Source: Bartonella vinsonii subsp. berkhoffii ATCC 51672
GTDB lineage: Bacteria > Pseudomonadota > Alphaproteobacteria > Rhizobiales > Rhizobiaceae
Assembly (NCBI RefSeq): GCF_902825225.1
Contig: NZ_CADEAK010000002.1
Coordinates: 153,357-217,356 of the forward strand
Direction of reading: 5' to 3'
Length of the DNA stretch: 64,000 bases
Part shown: positions 1 to 8,607 of the stretch, piece by piece
Position numbering within the stretch: the stretch's first letter is position 1
Layout of the letters: each line of letters opens with the position of its first letter
Made by a program: the position numbers and the translations under genes
Notes under the pieces: generated by a model
What the model was told of the DNA's origin: nothing
Database searches by the model: none
The model's input: the letters and a program-made list of their open reading frames with translations, nothing else

Positions 1-34
1 AGTCCCTGCCGAAATTCAGCGAGAAACAATATGA
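1..34 (+). CDS. trwH: TrwH lipoprotein, C-terminal end only (cut by window start)
   Basis: The first bases encode VPAEIQRETI followed by TGA at 32-34. This matches the tail of the complete trwH copy at 1951-2094, which ends VPAEIQREIT. The stop overlaps the ATG of the next trwJ by the sequence ATGA. It shows that at least one more J-I-H module, or a founding trwH, lies left of the window. TrwH is the VirB7-type outer-membrane lipoprotein of the secretion core. Confidence 0.85.
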   Translation, partial: VPAEIQRETI

Positions 35-654
35 GAAAATTAACTATCATAGTGACAATAAGCGTAATTCTTGCAACTCTAAACTCAGCAAAAAGTGCTG
101 AAATTAAAGAAGACACTATTTCTCTTCTGGACAAAATACACAAATCTATAACAGGCATTCGAGCAAAAACGTTAAAAACAGAAGAAGATGATGGAACTTT
201 ATTACTGCCGAATCCACAATACATCTATGACCAAACTAAGCAAAGTAATATTGCCAACAAGATCCCTGAATTATTTAGAAAAATTATAAAAGACGAAAAT
301 TATCTTCACGATTCTCCTGTAGATGAAGCACGCGAAACTCTTGATTGGCGCAGTCAATATGCAGCAGTCATAGATAAAGTTATCCTTTTGCAGGCTTTTC
401 AAGAAACAGAAAAGCGTTTTGAGGAAATTGCAAAAATTCTAACAAAGGTCACTGAAACGCAAGATTTAAAAGATATTGCTGAACTGGAGCTGCGTATGAA
501 GGGCATGCTCGCCATGATCCAAAATGAATCGACAAAACTGCAAATGGTCGCGCATTCAAGTAATACAGAACAAGCACTTATTAATCGACTAAAACGTAAA
601 CGCAATGTGCAAATTCTTCAGCAAAAAAATACACAAATGCCTACAATAAGATAA
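31..654 (+). CDS. trwJ: TrwJ, VirB5-type pilus-tip protein, copy 1 in window
   Basis: A protein of 207 residues with a short hydrophobic N-terminal signal (about residues 4-20) and a mainly helical, charged body, as in VirB5/TrwJ minor pilins. The ATG overlaps the preceding trwH stop, so translation is probably coupled. It is followed by a 232-base gap and then trwI. The copy at 2091-2714 is nearly identical at both ends but differs at many positions between residues 63 and 103. In Bartonella, TrwJ is reported as the adhesive component that contacts erythrocytes; that role comes from the family, not from this sequence. Recognition rests on the J-I-H-G-F-E-D order and the overall protein character. 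Confidence 0.9.
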   Translation: MRKLTIIVTISVILATLNSAKSAEIKEDTISLLDKIHKSITGIRAKTLKTEEDDGTLLLPNPQYIYDQTKQSNIANKIPELFRKIIKDENYLHDSPVDEARETLDWRSQYAAVIDKVILLQAFQETEKRFEEIAKILTKVTETQDLKDIAELELRMKGMLAMIQNESTKLQMVAHSSNTEQALINRLKRKRNVQILQQKNTQMPTIR

Positions 655-886
655 GTTTTTGTATAAAAGACTGAATTCTACTCCATTTTTTTTACCTTCT
701 CTCTCGGCAAAAGCCAATACATAATCATTGAGTACTCTCTCAACATCTTGAAGAAACACACGGAGACTTAATCCATCATAATCCAACAAAAATACTGAAA
801 TAAATTGTGTAAATAAAAATGAAACGTACGACATGTCCCCATGTTTCAAAGTAATGGAAAACTAAAATTCGCTAAAGAGGAATGCC
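655..886. other. trwJ-trwI intergenic gap with a minus-strand reading frame
   Basis: No + strand gene fits here. The - strand is open from 849 into trwJ (stop at 589), encoding MKHGDMSYVSFLF and onward with a hydrophobic then acidic-helical character. The same interval in copy 2 (2715-2945) differs by a 1-base change in a T run and about a dozen substitutions. In plasmid R388 the entry-exclusion gene eex sits between trwJ and trwI; I see no lipobox protein here on the + strand. An AGAGGA ribosome-binding site lies 5-10 bases before the trwI ATG. Confidence 0.4.
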
Positions 887-1771
887 ATGGACTTCAAAAT
901 GTTCGCGCAACTTTTTAATCACATTGATCAAGCAACGAAAACATATGTCATAGACATTTCCTCAAAAGCGATTGCTACAATTACACCCTTCGTATCAATT
1001 GGTCTTACCATTGCTTTCATTGTATATGGATGGCTCGTTATTCGTGGTGCAGTTGATATGCCAATTTCTGGATTCATAAACCGTTGCTTGGGGATCAGTA
1101 TCATTACTTCAATTGCACTAACCGCAGGGTTGTACCAGAAAGACATTGCCAATGTAATAATAGACATACCTCAGGACTTATCAAATAAATTGTTAAACAA
1201 TCCACCAAACAACAACCAATTAATCAGTTTGATTGACAAAGTGGCTTTAAGTGGATTCGAACGTGCAAGCGAAGCTTTCGAAGAATCTGCTTTCTTAGAT
1301 GCTAATGGACTACTTTATGGCCTCTTCGGTATCCTTATTCTGCTTGCAACAAGCTTTCTAGTCGCAATCGGTGGTGCATTCATTTTGATGGCAAAGATCG
1401 CACTTGTACTCCTCGTAGGCCTCGGACCACTCTTTATTATTGCTTTGCTCTGGCAACCAACCTATCGCTTTTTTGAGCAATGGATAACACAAATTTTAAG
1501 TTACATAATTCTCATTGTACTTTTAGCCACCATATTCAGTCTCATGATGAATATTTTTGCAAATTATATGATAGATTTGAAATTCGATGGAAAACAGAAT
1601 GTCGGTTTGACACTTGGAGGTGCTCTCATTTTATCCATTATCTCCATCATACTGTTGCTCAAACTATCAAGCATTGCAAATGCTTTGGCAAAAGGCGTTA
1701 CATTTGGACATCTCTGGAGATTAAATGCAGCAGGAAGCCTACCTTCACGTAACAACCGCACAATTAAATAA
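887..1771 (+). CDS. trwI: TrwI, VirB6-type inner-membrane channel protein, copy 1
   Basis: A polytopic membrane protein of 294 residues, with hydrophobic segments near residues 28-52, 68-82, 142-168, 170-190, 203-225 and 237-258, as expected for VirB6/TrwI, the inner-membrane component of the secretion channel. The ATG has an AGAGGA site just upstream. Copy 2 (2946-3782) differs at only a handful of residues up to the shared GHLWR, after which this copy continues for 16 more residues. A 179-base gap follows before trwH. Confidence 0.9.
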   Translation: MDFKMFAQLFNHIDQATKTYVIDISSKAIATITPFVSIGLTIAFIVYGWLVIRGAVDMPISGFINRCLGISIITSIALTAGLYQKDIANVIIDIPQDLSNKLLNNPPNNNQLISLIDKVALSGFERASEAFEESAFLDANGLLYGLFGILILLATSFLVAIGGAFILMAKIALVLLVGLGPLFIIALLWQPTYRFFEQWITQILSYIILIVLLATIFSLMMNIFANYMIDLKFDGKQNVGLTLGGALILSIISIILLLKLSSIANALAKGVTFGHLWRLNAAGSLPSRNNRTIK

Positions 1772-1950
1772 TCAAAATACCTTAACCGCAAAATAGGAAA
1801 TATCCATGCTGTAGTTCAATATTTCCATAAATAAAAATGAAATTAAGAAAAGAGAAACGATCGCAAACTATGCGCTTTACTTTTTAATCAAAATTTAAAT
1901 AATAACAAAAATATTTGAGTTTTATTTATGGCAAAAAAATGAGTATTAAA
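1772..1950. other. trwI-trwH intergenic gap, copy 1
   Basis: AT-rich, with no reading frame I can support. Its right half is alignable with the gap at 3783-4014, but the left half is much more diverged than the flanking genes, so it is a boundary of uneven divergence in the tandem array. Confidence 0.5.
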
Positions 1951-2094
1951 ATGAAATCAATCGTTTTTGCAATTTTGATCGCAAGCCTTTTATCAGCTTG
2001 CACATCGGCTCCACAACTAAAGAAGCCAAGTAATTGGAACCGTGTGCCTGTGAATAAAACAGTCCCTGCCGAAATTCAGCGAGAAATAACATGA
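1951..2094 (+). CDS. trwH: TrwH, VirB7-type lipoprotein, complete copy
   Basis: A 47-residue protein, too short for usual gene calling. It has a basic start, a hydrophobic stretch and a lipobox (LLSAC), with Cys16 as the predicted lipidation site, followed by a short periplasmic tail rich in Pro, Lys and Asn. It corresponds to the VirB7-type lipoprotein that binds the VirB9-like TrwF at the outer membrane. An upstream in-frame ATG at 1939 is possible, but 1951 aligns with the third copy, where an AGGAG site supports the equivalent start. The TGA at 2092-2094 overlaps the trwJ start. Confidence 0.88.
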   Translation: MKSIVFAILIASLLSACTSAPQLKKPSNWNRVPVNKTVPAEIQREIT

Positions 2095-2714
2095 GAAAAT
2101 TAACTATCATAGTGACAGTGAGCGTAATTCTTGCAACCCTAAACTCAGCAAGAAGTACTGAAATTAAAGAAGACACTATTTCTCTTCTGGAAAAAATACA
2201 CAAATCTATAACAGGCATTCGAGCAGAAACGTTAAAAACAAAAGAAGATGATGGAACTTTGTTGCTGCCGAATCCACGACACATCTACGATCAAAGTAAG
2301 AGAGATGATGTTACCAAAAAGGCCCCTAAATCATTTCAAGAAATTATAAAAGACGAAAATGAACTTCGTGATTCTCCTGTAGATGACGCACGCGAAAAGC
2401 TTGATTGGCGCAGTCAATATGCAGCAGTCATAGATAAAGTTATCGTTTTGCAAGCTTTTCAAGAAACAGAAAAGCGTTTTGAGGAAATTGCAAAAATTCT
2501 AACAAAGGTCACTGAAACGCAAGATTTAAAAGGTATTGCTGAACTGGAGCTGCGTATGAAGGGCATGCTCGCCATGATCCAAAATGAATCGACAAAACTG
2601 CAAATGGTCGCGCATTCAAGTAATACAGAACAAGCACTTATTAATCGACTAAAACGTAAACGCAATGTGCAAATTCTTCAGCAAAAAAATACACAAATGC
2701 CTAAAATAAGATAA
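2091..2714 (+). CDS. trwJ: TrwJ, VirB5-type pilus-tip protein, copy 2
   Basis: A 207-residue paralog of the TrwJ at 31-654, with the same signal region and the same length. I count 27 residue differences between the copies. Eighteen fall between residues 63 and 103, while residues 120-205 differ once. The start overlaps the trwH stop. The pattern suggests recent duplication or homogenisation of the ends with diversification of a middle surface segment. Confidence 0.9.
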   Translation: MRKLTIIVTVSVILATLNSARSTEIKEDTISLLEKIHKSITGIRAETLKTKEDDGTLLLPNPRHIYDQSKRDDVTKKAPKSFQEIIKDENELRDSPVDDAREKLDWRSQYAAVIDKVIVLQAFQETEKRFEEIAKILTKVTETQDLKGIAELELRMKGMLAMIQNESTKLQMVAHSSNTEQALINRLKRKRNVQILQQKNTQMPKIR

Positions 2715-2945
2715 GTTTTTGTATAAAAGACTGAATTCTACGCCATTTTTTTACCTTCTCTCTCGGCAAAAGCCAACACATAATCATTGAGTACTCTCTC
2801 AACATCTTGGAGAAACACACGAAGACTTAATCCATCATAATCCAACAAAAATACTGAAATAAATTGCGTAAATAAAAATAAAACGTACGATATGTCCCCA
2901 TATTTTAAGGTAATAGAAAACTAAAATTCGCTAAAGAGGAATGCC
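2715..2945. other. trwJ-trwI gap, copy 2
   Basis: The counterpart of 655-886. On the - strand the frame that is open in copy 1 is still readable here (for example FISVFLLDYDGL), but its ATG is replaced by TTA and a 1-base deletion in the A run brings an early stop. No + strand gene is seen. The site before trwI is conserved. Confidence 0.4.
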
Positions 2946-3782
2946 ATGGACTTCAAAATGTTCACGCAACTTTTTAATCACATTGATCAAGCAACGAAAA
3001 CATATGTCATGGATATTTCCTCAAAAGCGATTGCTACAATTACACCCTTCGTATCAATCGGTCTTACCATTGCTTTCATTGTATATGGATGGCTCGTTAT
3101 TCGCGGTGCAGTTGATATGCCAATCTCTGGATTCATAAACCGTTGCTTGGGGATCAGTATCATTACTTCAATTGCACTAACCGCAGGGTTGTACCAGAAA
3201 GACATTGCCAATGTGATAATAAACATACCTCAGGACTTATCAAATAAATTGTTAAACAATCCACCAAACAACAACCAATTAATCAGTTTGATTGACAAAG
3301 TGGCTTTAAGTGGATTCGAACGTGCAAGCGAAGCTTTCGAAGAATCTGCTTTCTTAGATGCTAATGGACTACTTTATGGCCTTTTCGGTATCCTTATTCT
3401 GCTTGCAACAAGCTTTCTAGTCGCAATCGGTGGTGCATTCATTTTGATGGCAAAGATCGCACTTGTACTCCTCGTAGGTCTCGGACCACTCTTTATCATC
3501 ACCTTGCTTTGGCAACCAACCTATCGCTTTTTTGAGCAATGGATAACACAAATTTTAAGTTATACAATTCTCATTGTACTCCTAGCCACCGTATTTAGTT
3601 TCATGATGAATATCTTTGCAAATTATATGATAGATTTGAAATTCGATGGACAGCAGAATGTGAGTTACGCGCTTGGTGGTGCTCTCATTTTATCCATTAT
3701 ATCCATTGTGCTATTGCTCAAACTGTCAAGCATTGCCAATGCTTTGGCTAAAGGTGTCACATTTGGACATCTATGGAGATGA
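2946..3782 (+). CDS. trwI: TrwI, VirB6-type inner-membrane channel protein, copy 2 (shorter)
   Basis: A 278-residue polytopic membrane protein, almost identical to TrwI copy 1. It ends at GHLWR because the codon read as TTA in copy 1 is TGA here (3780-3782). Substitutions cluster in the last third (for example the segment after FDG). Same ribosome-binding site as copy 1. Both copies are probably functional, since the lost 16 residues lie beyond the last membrane helix. Confidence 0.9.
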   Translation: MDFKMFTQLFNHIDQATKTYVMDISSKAIATITPFVSIGLTIAFIVYGWLVIRGAVDMPISGFINRCLGISIITSIALTAGLYQKDIANVIINIPQDLSNKLLNNPPNNNQLISLIDKVALSGFERASEAFEESAFLDANGLLYGLFGILILLATSFLVAIGGAFILMAKIALVLLVGLGPLFIITLLWQPTYRFFEQWITQILSYTILIVLLATVFSFMMNIFANYMIDLKFDGQQNVSYALGGALILSIISIVLLLKLSSIANALAKGVTFGHLWR

Positions 3783-4014
3783 AATGCAGAAAGGAATAAG
3801 CAATATTCTCGGTAGCAACCAGCATAATTAGCTAACAAACATATCCAATAGTCCAGTGAAAATATATCCACTGCAGATGAATATTTTCATAAATAAAAGA
3901 TAAAATTAAGAAAAGAGAAAAAATCACAAACTATACACTTTACTTTTTTTATCAAAATTGAAATAATGATAAAAATATGAAAACTTTATATATACTAAAA
4001 ATAGGAGTGTTAAA
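3783..4014. other. trwI-trwH gap, copy 2
   Basis: AT-rich, with no supported gene. It contains the sequence AGGAG just before the downstream trwH ATG at 4015. Its left part diverges strongly from 1772-1950. Confidence 0.5.
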
Positions 4015-4158
4015 ATGAAATCAATCATTTTTACAGTTTTGATTGCAAGCCTTTTATCAGCTTGTGCATCAGCTCCAAAACTCAAAAAACCAAATAATTG
4101 GAATCGCGTACCTATTAACAAAATTGTCCCTGATGAAATTCAGCAAGGTGTCATATGA
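4015..4158 (+). CDS. trwH: TrwH, VirB7-type lipoprotein, last copy
   Basis: A 47-residue lipoprotein with lipobox LLSAC (Cys16), preceded by a well-placed AGGAG. It is clearly more diverged from the copy at 1951 than the J and I copies are from each other (for example its end reads VPDEIQQGVI). Its TGA overlaps the trwG ATG, so this is the copy that joins the single-copy part of the operon and is probably the ancestral one. Confidence 0.88.
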   Translation: MKSIIFTVLIASLLSACASAPKLKKPNNWNRVPINKIVPDEIQQGVI

Positions 4159-4853
4159 GACAAAAACAACCTAAACCAGTAAAAGCAGATCAACTTAAAA
4201 ATTATTACGAAGAAAGCCGTGGATTAGAACGTGAACTCATTAGCGAATTTATAAAATCACGCAGAACGGCATGGCGTGTAGCGGGTGCTGTTGGTATTTT
4301 TGGTTTATTCGGTATGATGTGCGGAGTCGTTGGCTTTTCCCAACCAGCTCCAACACCCTTAGTGCTACGCGTTGATAACACAACAGGTGCGGTCGATGTA
4401 ATTTCTGTGATGCGCGAGCATGAAACAAGCTACGGCGAGGTTGTGGATAGATATTGGCTCAATCAATATGTCCTTAACCGTGAAACTTATGACTACGATA
4501 CTATTCAGCTAAACTATGACACTGCAGCGCTTTTAAGTGCACCAGCTGTTCAACAAGAATTTTATAAGATTTATGAAGGCGAAGATGCACGTGACAAAGT
4601 GCTTTCCAACAAAGCACGCATCACGGTTAAAGTACGATCGATTCAGCCCAATGGACATGGACAAGCAACTGTGCGTTTTACGACGCAACAACATGACACT
4701 AGCGGTGCCGTTGGACCAAAACAACATCAAATCGCAACAATTGGTTACACCTATGTTGGCGCACCAATGAAATCATCTGATCGATTGCTTAATCCACTTG
4801 GTTTTCAAGTGACAAGTTACCGCGCTGATCCGGAAATACTGTTGAATAATTAA
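4155..4853 (+). CDS. trwG: TrwG, VirB8-type core assembly protein
   Basis: 232 residues: a charged cytoplasmic N-terminus (about 1-38), one membrane helix (about 40-62) and a periplasmic domain, the VirB8 architecture. VirB8 proteins nucleate assembly of the secretion channel at the inner membrane and bridge VirB9 and VirB10. The ATG overlaps the trwH stop and the gene is followed by trwF after 13 bases. It is present once, unlike J, I and H, as expected for a core component that must stay compatible with the rest of the machine. Confidence 0.92.
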   Translation: MRQKQPKPVKADQLKNYYEESRGLERELISEFIKSRRTAWRVAGAVGIFGLFGMMCGVVGFSQPAPTPLVLRVDNTTGAVDVISVMREHETSYGEVVDRYWLNQYVLNRETYDYDTIQLNYDTAALLSAPAVQQEFYKIYEGEDARDKVLSNKARITVKVRSIQPNGHGQATVRFTTQQHDTSGAVGPKQHQIATIGYTYVGAPMKSSDRLLNPLGFQVTSYRADPEILLNN

Positions 4854-4866
4854 GGAATTGATTATT

Positions 4867-5673
4867 ATGAAAAAAATTGTGTTCATTGTCCTACTGTCCT
4901 CATTTTTATCTCTTTATACGGTATCTGTGCAAGCACTCAAAACTCCATCCAATTCACAATATGATCATCGTATTCGCTATGTAACATATAATGTAGCTGA
5001 TGTGGTTCAAATAGAAACCGTTCTCGGCGTAGCAACACATATTATTCTTGAAGAAGGTGAACAATATATCACCCATGCTTTTGGTGATTCTGATGCTTAT
5101 GCCTTTGCTCATAAAGGGCGACATATTTTTATTAAGCCCAAAGCAGAGCTTGCCAATACAAACCTTATTGTTGTTACTGACAAGCGTAGCTACAAATTTC
5201 GATTACAATTTCGAAATGACCGTGCTGGTGCCACTTATGAATTAGCTTTTCATTATCCCAGTACCGATTCTCAAAATTTAGAGGAAAATAAGCAGCGCCT
5301 TGCCATTGAACGTGGTTTTCACCAAGTCGTGAACGGATATAATCTGAGCTACACCATGAGCGGCAACCAAAATATCGCCCCGATAAACGCTTGGGACAAT
5401 GGACGTATTACCTATTTCAAATTTCCTACCAACATGGATATGCCATCAATTTACGTAGTGGATGCTGAAGGCAATGAAAGCCTTATACCACGTACTGTTG
5501 TAGGCAATGCTAACGATATCATCGCCGTTCACAAGGTCAGCCCCAAGTGGCTCATACGGCTTGGCAAAAGTGCTTTGGCTATTTTCAATGAAGCCTACGA
5601 CCCCAATGGTATACCAAACACAACTGGAACAATATCTTCGGTGGTTCACCGCATCAATAAAGGAGGAAAATGA
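4867..5673 (+). CDS. trwF: TrwF, VirB9-type outer-membrane core protein
   Basis: 268 residues with a signal peptide (basic start, hydrophobic stretch, cleavage after about VQA) and a beta-rich body typical of VirB9/TrwF/CagX. It pairs with the TrwH lipoprotein and TrwE to form the outer-membrane core ring. I chose the ATG at 4867 over the in-frame TTG at 4858 because AAGGA lies 9 bases upstream and the signal peptide begins there. Its TGA overlaps the trwE start. Confidence 0.92.
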   Translation: MKKIVFIVLLSSFLSLYTVSVQALKTPSNSQYDHRIRYVTYNVADVVQIETVLGVATHIILEEGEQYITHAFGDSDAYAFAHKGRHIFIKPKAELANTNLIVVTDKRSYKFRLQFRNDRAGATYELAFHYPSTDSQNLEENKQRLAIERGFHQVVNGYNLSYTMSGNQNIAPINAWDNGRITYFKFPTNMDMPSIYVVDAEGNESLIPRTVVGNANDIIAVHKVSPKWLIRLGKSALAIFNEAYDPNGIPNTTGTISSVVHRINKGGK

Positions 5674-6833
5674 TGTTCAACAATAAGAAAGGAGATGAGA
5701 ATAACAAAGGCAGAAAACTTGATGACATCGAACAAAAACACATTGAAGGTGCCTATGGTAGCTCTGAATTAGGTGCAGAACGCCGTCCAACAGTTCCTGG
5801 TGCACGCGCATTATTAATGGTAGGTCTCATTGTTGTAGTGGCAGTGCCAATTGCTTTGACTTGGAAGGCTTTAAAAATGCGCAATGCCGTAGATGTTGAG
5901 GAAGAAAAACCACAACAAACCGTGCAACAAATTATCCCTAGCTATACTCCTCGAGTCATAGAAGAGCCTAAGGTTGTAGAAGAGGTAGACAAACTAACAG
6001 AAACAGAAGACTCAACACTTGAAATTCCACCAGCTTTGGCAAAGCTTCTTCAAACAACCATTCCGCCACATCTGCTTAAAGATTCTGAAGAGTTAGCACG
6101 CAAACGTATGTTCAGTTCAGGTCTTAACAACGGTGGCGGTAGCGAAGGTTCGACAGAACATTCAAAAAATAAGACATCTGAAAACGATACAAATAATGGC
6201 GTATTATTCGACCAGCTGCAGCCTGTACGTTTAGGTCAATCACACGCCGTTCAACTTCATAACCGTGATCTTTTAATTACGCAAGGTACGCAGATAGATT
6301 GTACACTAGAAACAAAAATTATCACAACGCAACCAGGAATGACGACATGTTATTTAACACGCGATGTTTATTCTACGAGTGGTCGTGTTGTCTTGTTAGA
6401 TCGTGGTTCTAAGGTCGTTGGTTTTTATCAAAGCGGTATACAACAAGGACAAACGCGTGTTTTCGTCCAATGGTCACGTATTGAAACACCCTCTGGGGTT
6501 ATCGTCAATCTTGACTCACCTGGCACAGGCCCACTTGGTGAATCAGGTATTGGTGGTTGGGTTGATACACATTTTTGGCAACGATTTGGTGGAGCCATCA
6601 TGGTGAGCATAATCGGTAATTTGGGAGAGTGGGTAAAAGGAAAAATCGGTCAAGAAAATAAGGAAAAGTCACAATCTCAAAATGTGCAAGGCGCTGAATC
6701 GGTGGTGACCGACTTTATTCAAAACTCCATTAACATCGCACCAACACTCTACAAAAACCAAGGGGAAAGAGTGAATATTTTTGTTGCTCGTGATCTGGAT
6801 TTCAGTGATGTCTACAGCCTCGTTACACGCTAA
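5670..6833 (+). CDS. trwE: TrwE, VirB10-type energy-sensing core protein
   Basis: 387 residues: a cytoplasmic tail, one membrane helix (about 50-68), a proline- and glutamate-rich periplasmic linker (about 75-180) and a C-terminal TrbI/VirB10 domain that spans to the outer membrane. Two adjacent in-frame ATGs exist, at 5670 and 5673; AGGAGG at 5661-5666 fits 5673 slightly better. VirB10 proteins span both membranes and transmit ATP-driven change from the inner to the outer ring. The 3' end overlaps trwD. Confidence 0.92.
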   Translation: MMFNNKKGDENNKGRKLDDIEQKHIEGAYGSSELGAERRPTVPGARALLMVGLIVVVAVPIALTWKALKMRNAVDVEEEKPQQTVQQIIPSYTPRVIEEPKVVEEVDKLTETEDSTLEIPPALAKLLQTTIPPHLLKDSEELARKRMFSSGLNNGGGSEGSTEHSKNKTSENDTNNGVLFDQLQPVRLGQSHAVQLHNRDLLITQGTQIDCTLETKIITTQPGMTTCYLTRDVYSTSGRVVLLDRGSKVVGFYQSGIQQGQTRVFVQWSRIETPSGVIVNLDSPGTGPLGESGIGGWVDTHFWQRFGGAIMVSIIGNLGEWVKGKIGQENKEKSQSQNVQGAESVVTDFIQNSINIAPTLYKNQGERVNIFVARDLDFSDVYSLVTR

Positions 6834-7869
6834 CCCAATACAGAAAGATCAAGCAGTTGCACAACTTCTGCAACCACTTGATCATTTCTTAGAAGATCCA
6901 AAAATTACGGAATTATCAATCTGTCGCCCCTGTGAAGTATGGACAAAAAGCTTGGGGGGGTGGCAAGTGCATAGCGTACCAGAGTTAACACCTGCTTTTT
7001 TACAGACGCTTATTACAGCTATTATCGTCTATAACGGTATGGCTCCCAAAAGCGTCAATTACGTGCAGTTACCTGGAGGACAACGGGGCACGATTATACA
7101 AACACCAGCTGTTATCGATGGTGCACTTTCTTTTATGATTCGAAAACATTCTCTCACGGTTAAAACACTAGAAGAGCTTCACTGTGAAGGAGCATTTAGT
7201 GATTTTGTTGATGTGAGTTTTAATAAACCTTCAGAGAAGGAAGCAAATGATTTACTTTCAAAACAGGATTTCACACGATTAGAGCCATTTGAAGTTCAAC
7301 TTTTGCAATTAAAGCGTGAAGGTAAAGTTCTTGAATTTTTAGAAAAATGCGTTCTAAATAAACGCAATATCATCATTGCCGGCAAAACGGGATCAGGGAA
7401 AACAACATTTGCCCGTTCCTTAATTGAAAAGGTGCCGGTAGAAGAACGTATTATTACGATTGAAGATGTCCATGAGCTTTTTCTTCCCAACCATCCTAAT
7501 CATGTGCATATGCTTTATGGTGATGGAGTGGGACGTGTTTCAGCCGAGGAATGTCTTGATGCCTGTATGCGTCAATCGCCTGATCGTATTTTTCTTGCTG
7601 AACTGCGTGGCAATGAAGCATGGGAATATCTCAATTCGTTGAATACTGGGCATCCTGGATCAATTACAACAACGCATGCCAACAATGCGTTGCAAACATT
7701 TGAACGGTGTGCAACGTTGATCAAACGATCGGAGATTGGACGTCAACTTGATATAGAAATGATAAAGATAGTGCTTTACACTACAGTGGATGTGGTATTA
7801 TTTTTCAAGGATAGAAAGCTCTCTGAAGTCTTTTATGATCCAATTTTTTCTAAATCAAAGATAGTGTGA
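6808..7869 (+). CDS. trwD: TrwD, VirB11-type secretion ATPase
   Basis: 353 residues when started at the ATG 6808, inside the end of trwE; an upstream in-frame TTG at 6781 is less likely. A Walker A motif (AGKTGSGKTTFA) is followed by the Asp box (ITIEDVHEL), a Walker B/RFLAELRG-type segment (IFLAELRGNEAW) and the His box (TTTHAN). VirB11 hexamers energise pilus assembly and substrate transfer at the cytoplasmic face. It is the last gene of the cluster in this window and is followed by a strong terminator. Confidence 0.93.
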   Translation: MSTASLHANPIQKDQAVAQLLQPLDHFLEDPKITELSICRPCEVWTKSLGGWQVHSVPELTPAFLQTLITAIIVYNGMAPKSVNYVQLPGGQRGTIIQTPAVIDGALSFMIRKHSLTVKTLEELHCEGAFSDFVDVSFNKPSEKEANDLLSKQDFTRLEPFEVQLLQLKREGKVLEFLEKCVLNKRNIIIAGKTGSGKTTFARSLIEKVPVEERIITIEDVHELFLPNHPNHVHMLYGDGVGRVSAEECLDACMRQSPDRIFLAELRGNEAWEYLNSLNTGHPGSITTTHANNALQTFERCATLIKRSEIGRQLDIEMIKIVLYTTVDVVLFFKDRKLSEVFYDPIFSKSKIV

Positions 7870-7910
7870 GTAAGGTTTTTCTCTGAGAAAGAGCACATAA
7901 AACAACAACA

Positions 7911-7936
7911 GCCGCAACAAGTTGTTGCGGCTTTTT
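7911..7936 (+). terminator. Rho-independent terminator after trwD
   Basis: A perfect 9-bp stem, GCCGCAACA with TGTTGCGGC, loop AGT, followed directly by five T. It lies 42 bases after the trwD stop and would close the trw operon. Confidence 0.9.
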
Positions 7937-8607
7937 ATTTGATCTTTTTAAAACATTCCCTCCCTCTGCTGCTACTCTGTTGAACCGTTCAGGCTTTTAC
8001 AGCAAAGAAGCAATTAATGACCATCCCTGCAATGGAAGAACAAAATCATGCACAAGGTTTTTAGTACATACAATTTTATTTCTTTTAATAATTTTTTTCA
8101 TTTATTTTTGAGAAATATGGTTTTGAACAATACAAACAACAAACAATGCTTAATCATACCCGCTATAGTTGCTATAGAGTCTTCTCCTCATATTGGAAAG
8201 AAATGAGGCATTTTTTGTTACCCAAACAAATTTCTTGCACTTGCTCACAAGCAACAAGAAAATTCAATGATAAAGCAAAAACCGTAACTAACCTAAACAT
8301 TTATTTTTCATAGATAAACATGAAAGAATGTAAAATGAGCGCCCATGAAAATCCATAAAATGAGGTATAATTTCCATGACTGTTGAATTCGTCTAGGATA
8401 CCAATCGGTTACAGCTTTTATGCACATTCAAGATGTATTTTTTCAATGAAGGGATTTTTTCTTTAAGAAATAAAGACTTCTTTTTAAAAAATGATAAGTG
8501 TTTTTTCATACAAAGCCAATGCTTTTTACAGACTGAATCTTGTGTCTCATGGCAAAAAACATGCCCCCCTTTTGGTTTTTCCATGCCTCTTATTAACTGG
8601 TAAGTTT
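7937..8607. other. Long intergenic region between trw and sdh
   Basis: About 670 bases, AT-rich, between the trw terminator and the end of sdhB. Short frames exist on the - strand, but they are rich in Phe and Lys from T and A runs and look like chance. No tRNA, clear promoter or second terminator is recognisable. Probably a degraded remnant or a spacer at the junction of the acquired trw locus and the core chromosome. Confidence 0.5.

Noticed and set aside
1480..1752. A + strand frame inside trwI
   Set aside because: It lies wholly within the well-supported trwI frame; residues are His- and Cys-rich as in shadow frames.
7937..8607. A - strand frame of 63 codons near 8393-8584
   Set aside because: Its residues come from T and A runs, it has no ribosome-binding site and no similarity I recognise.
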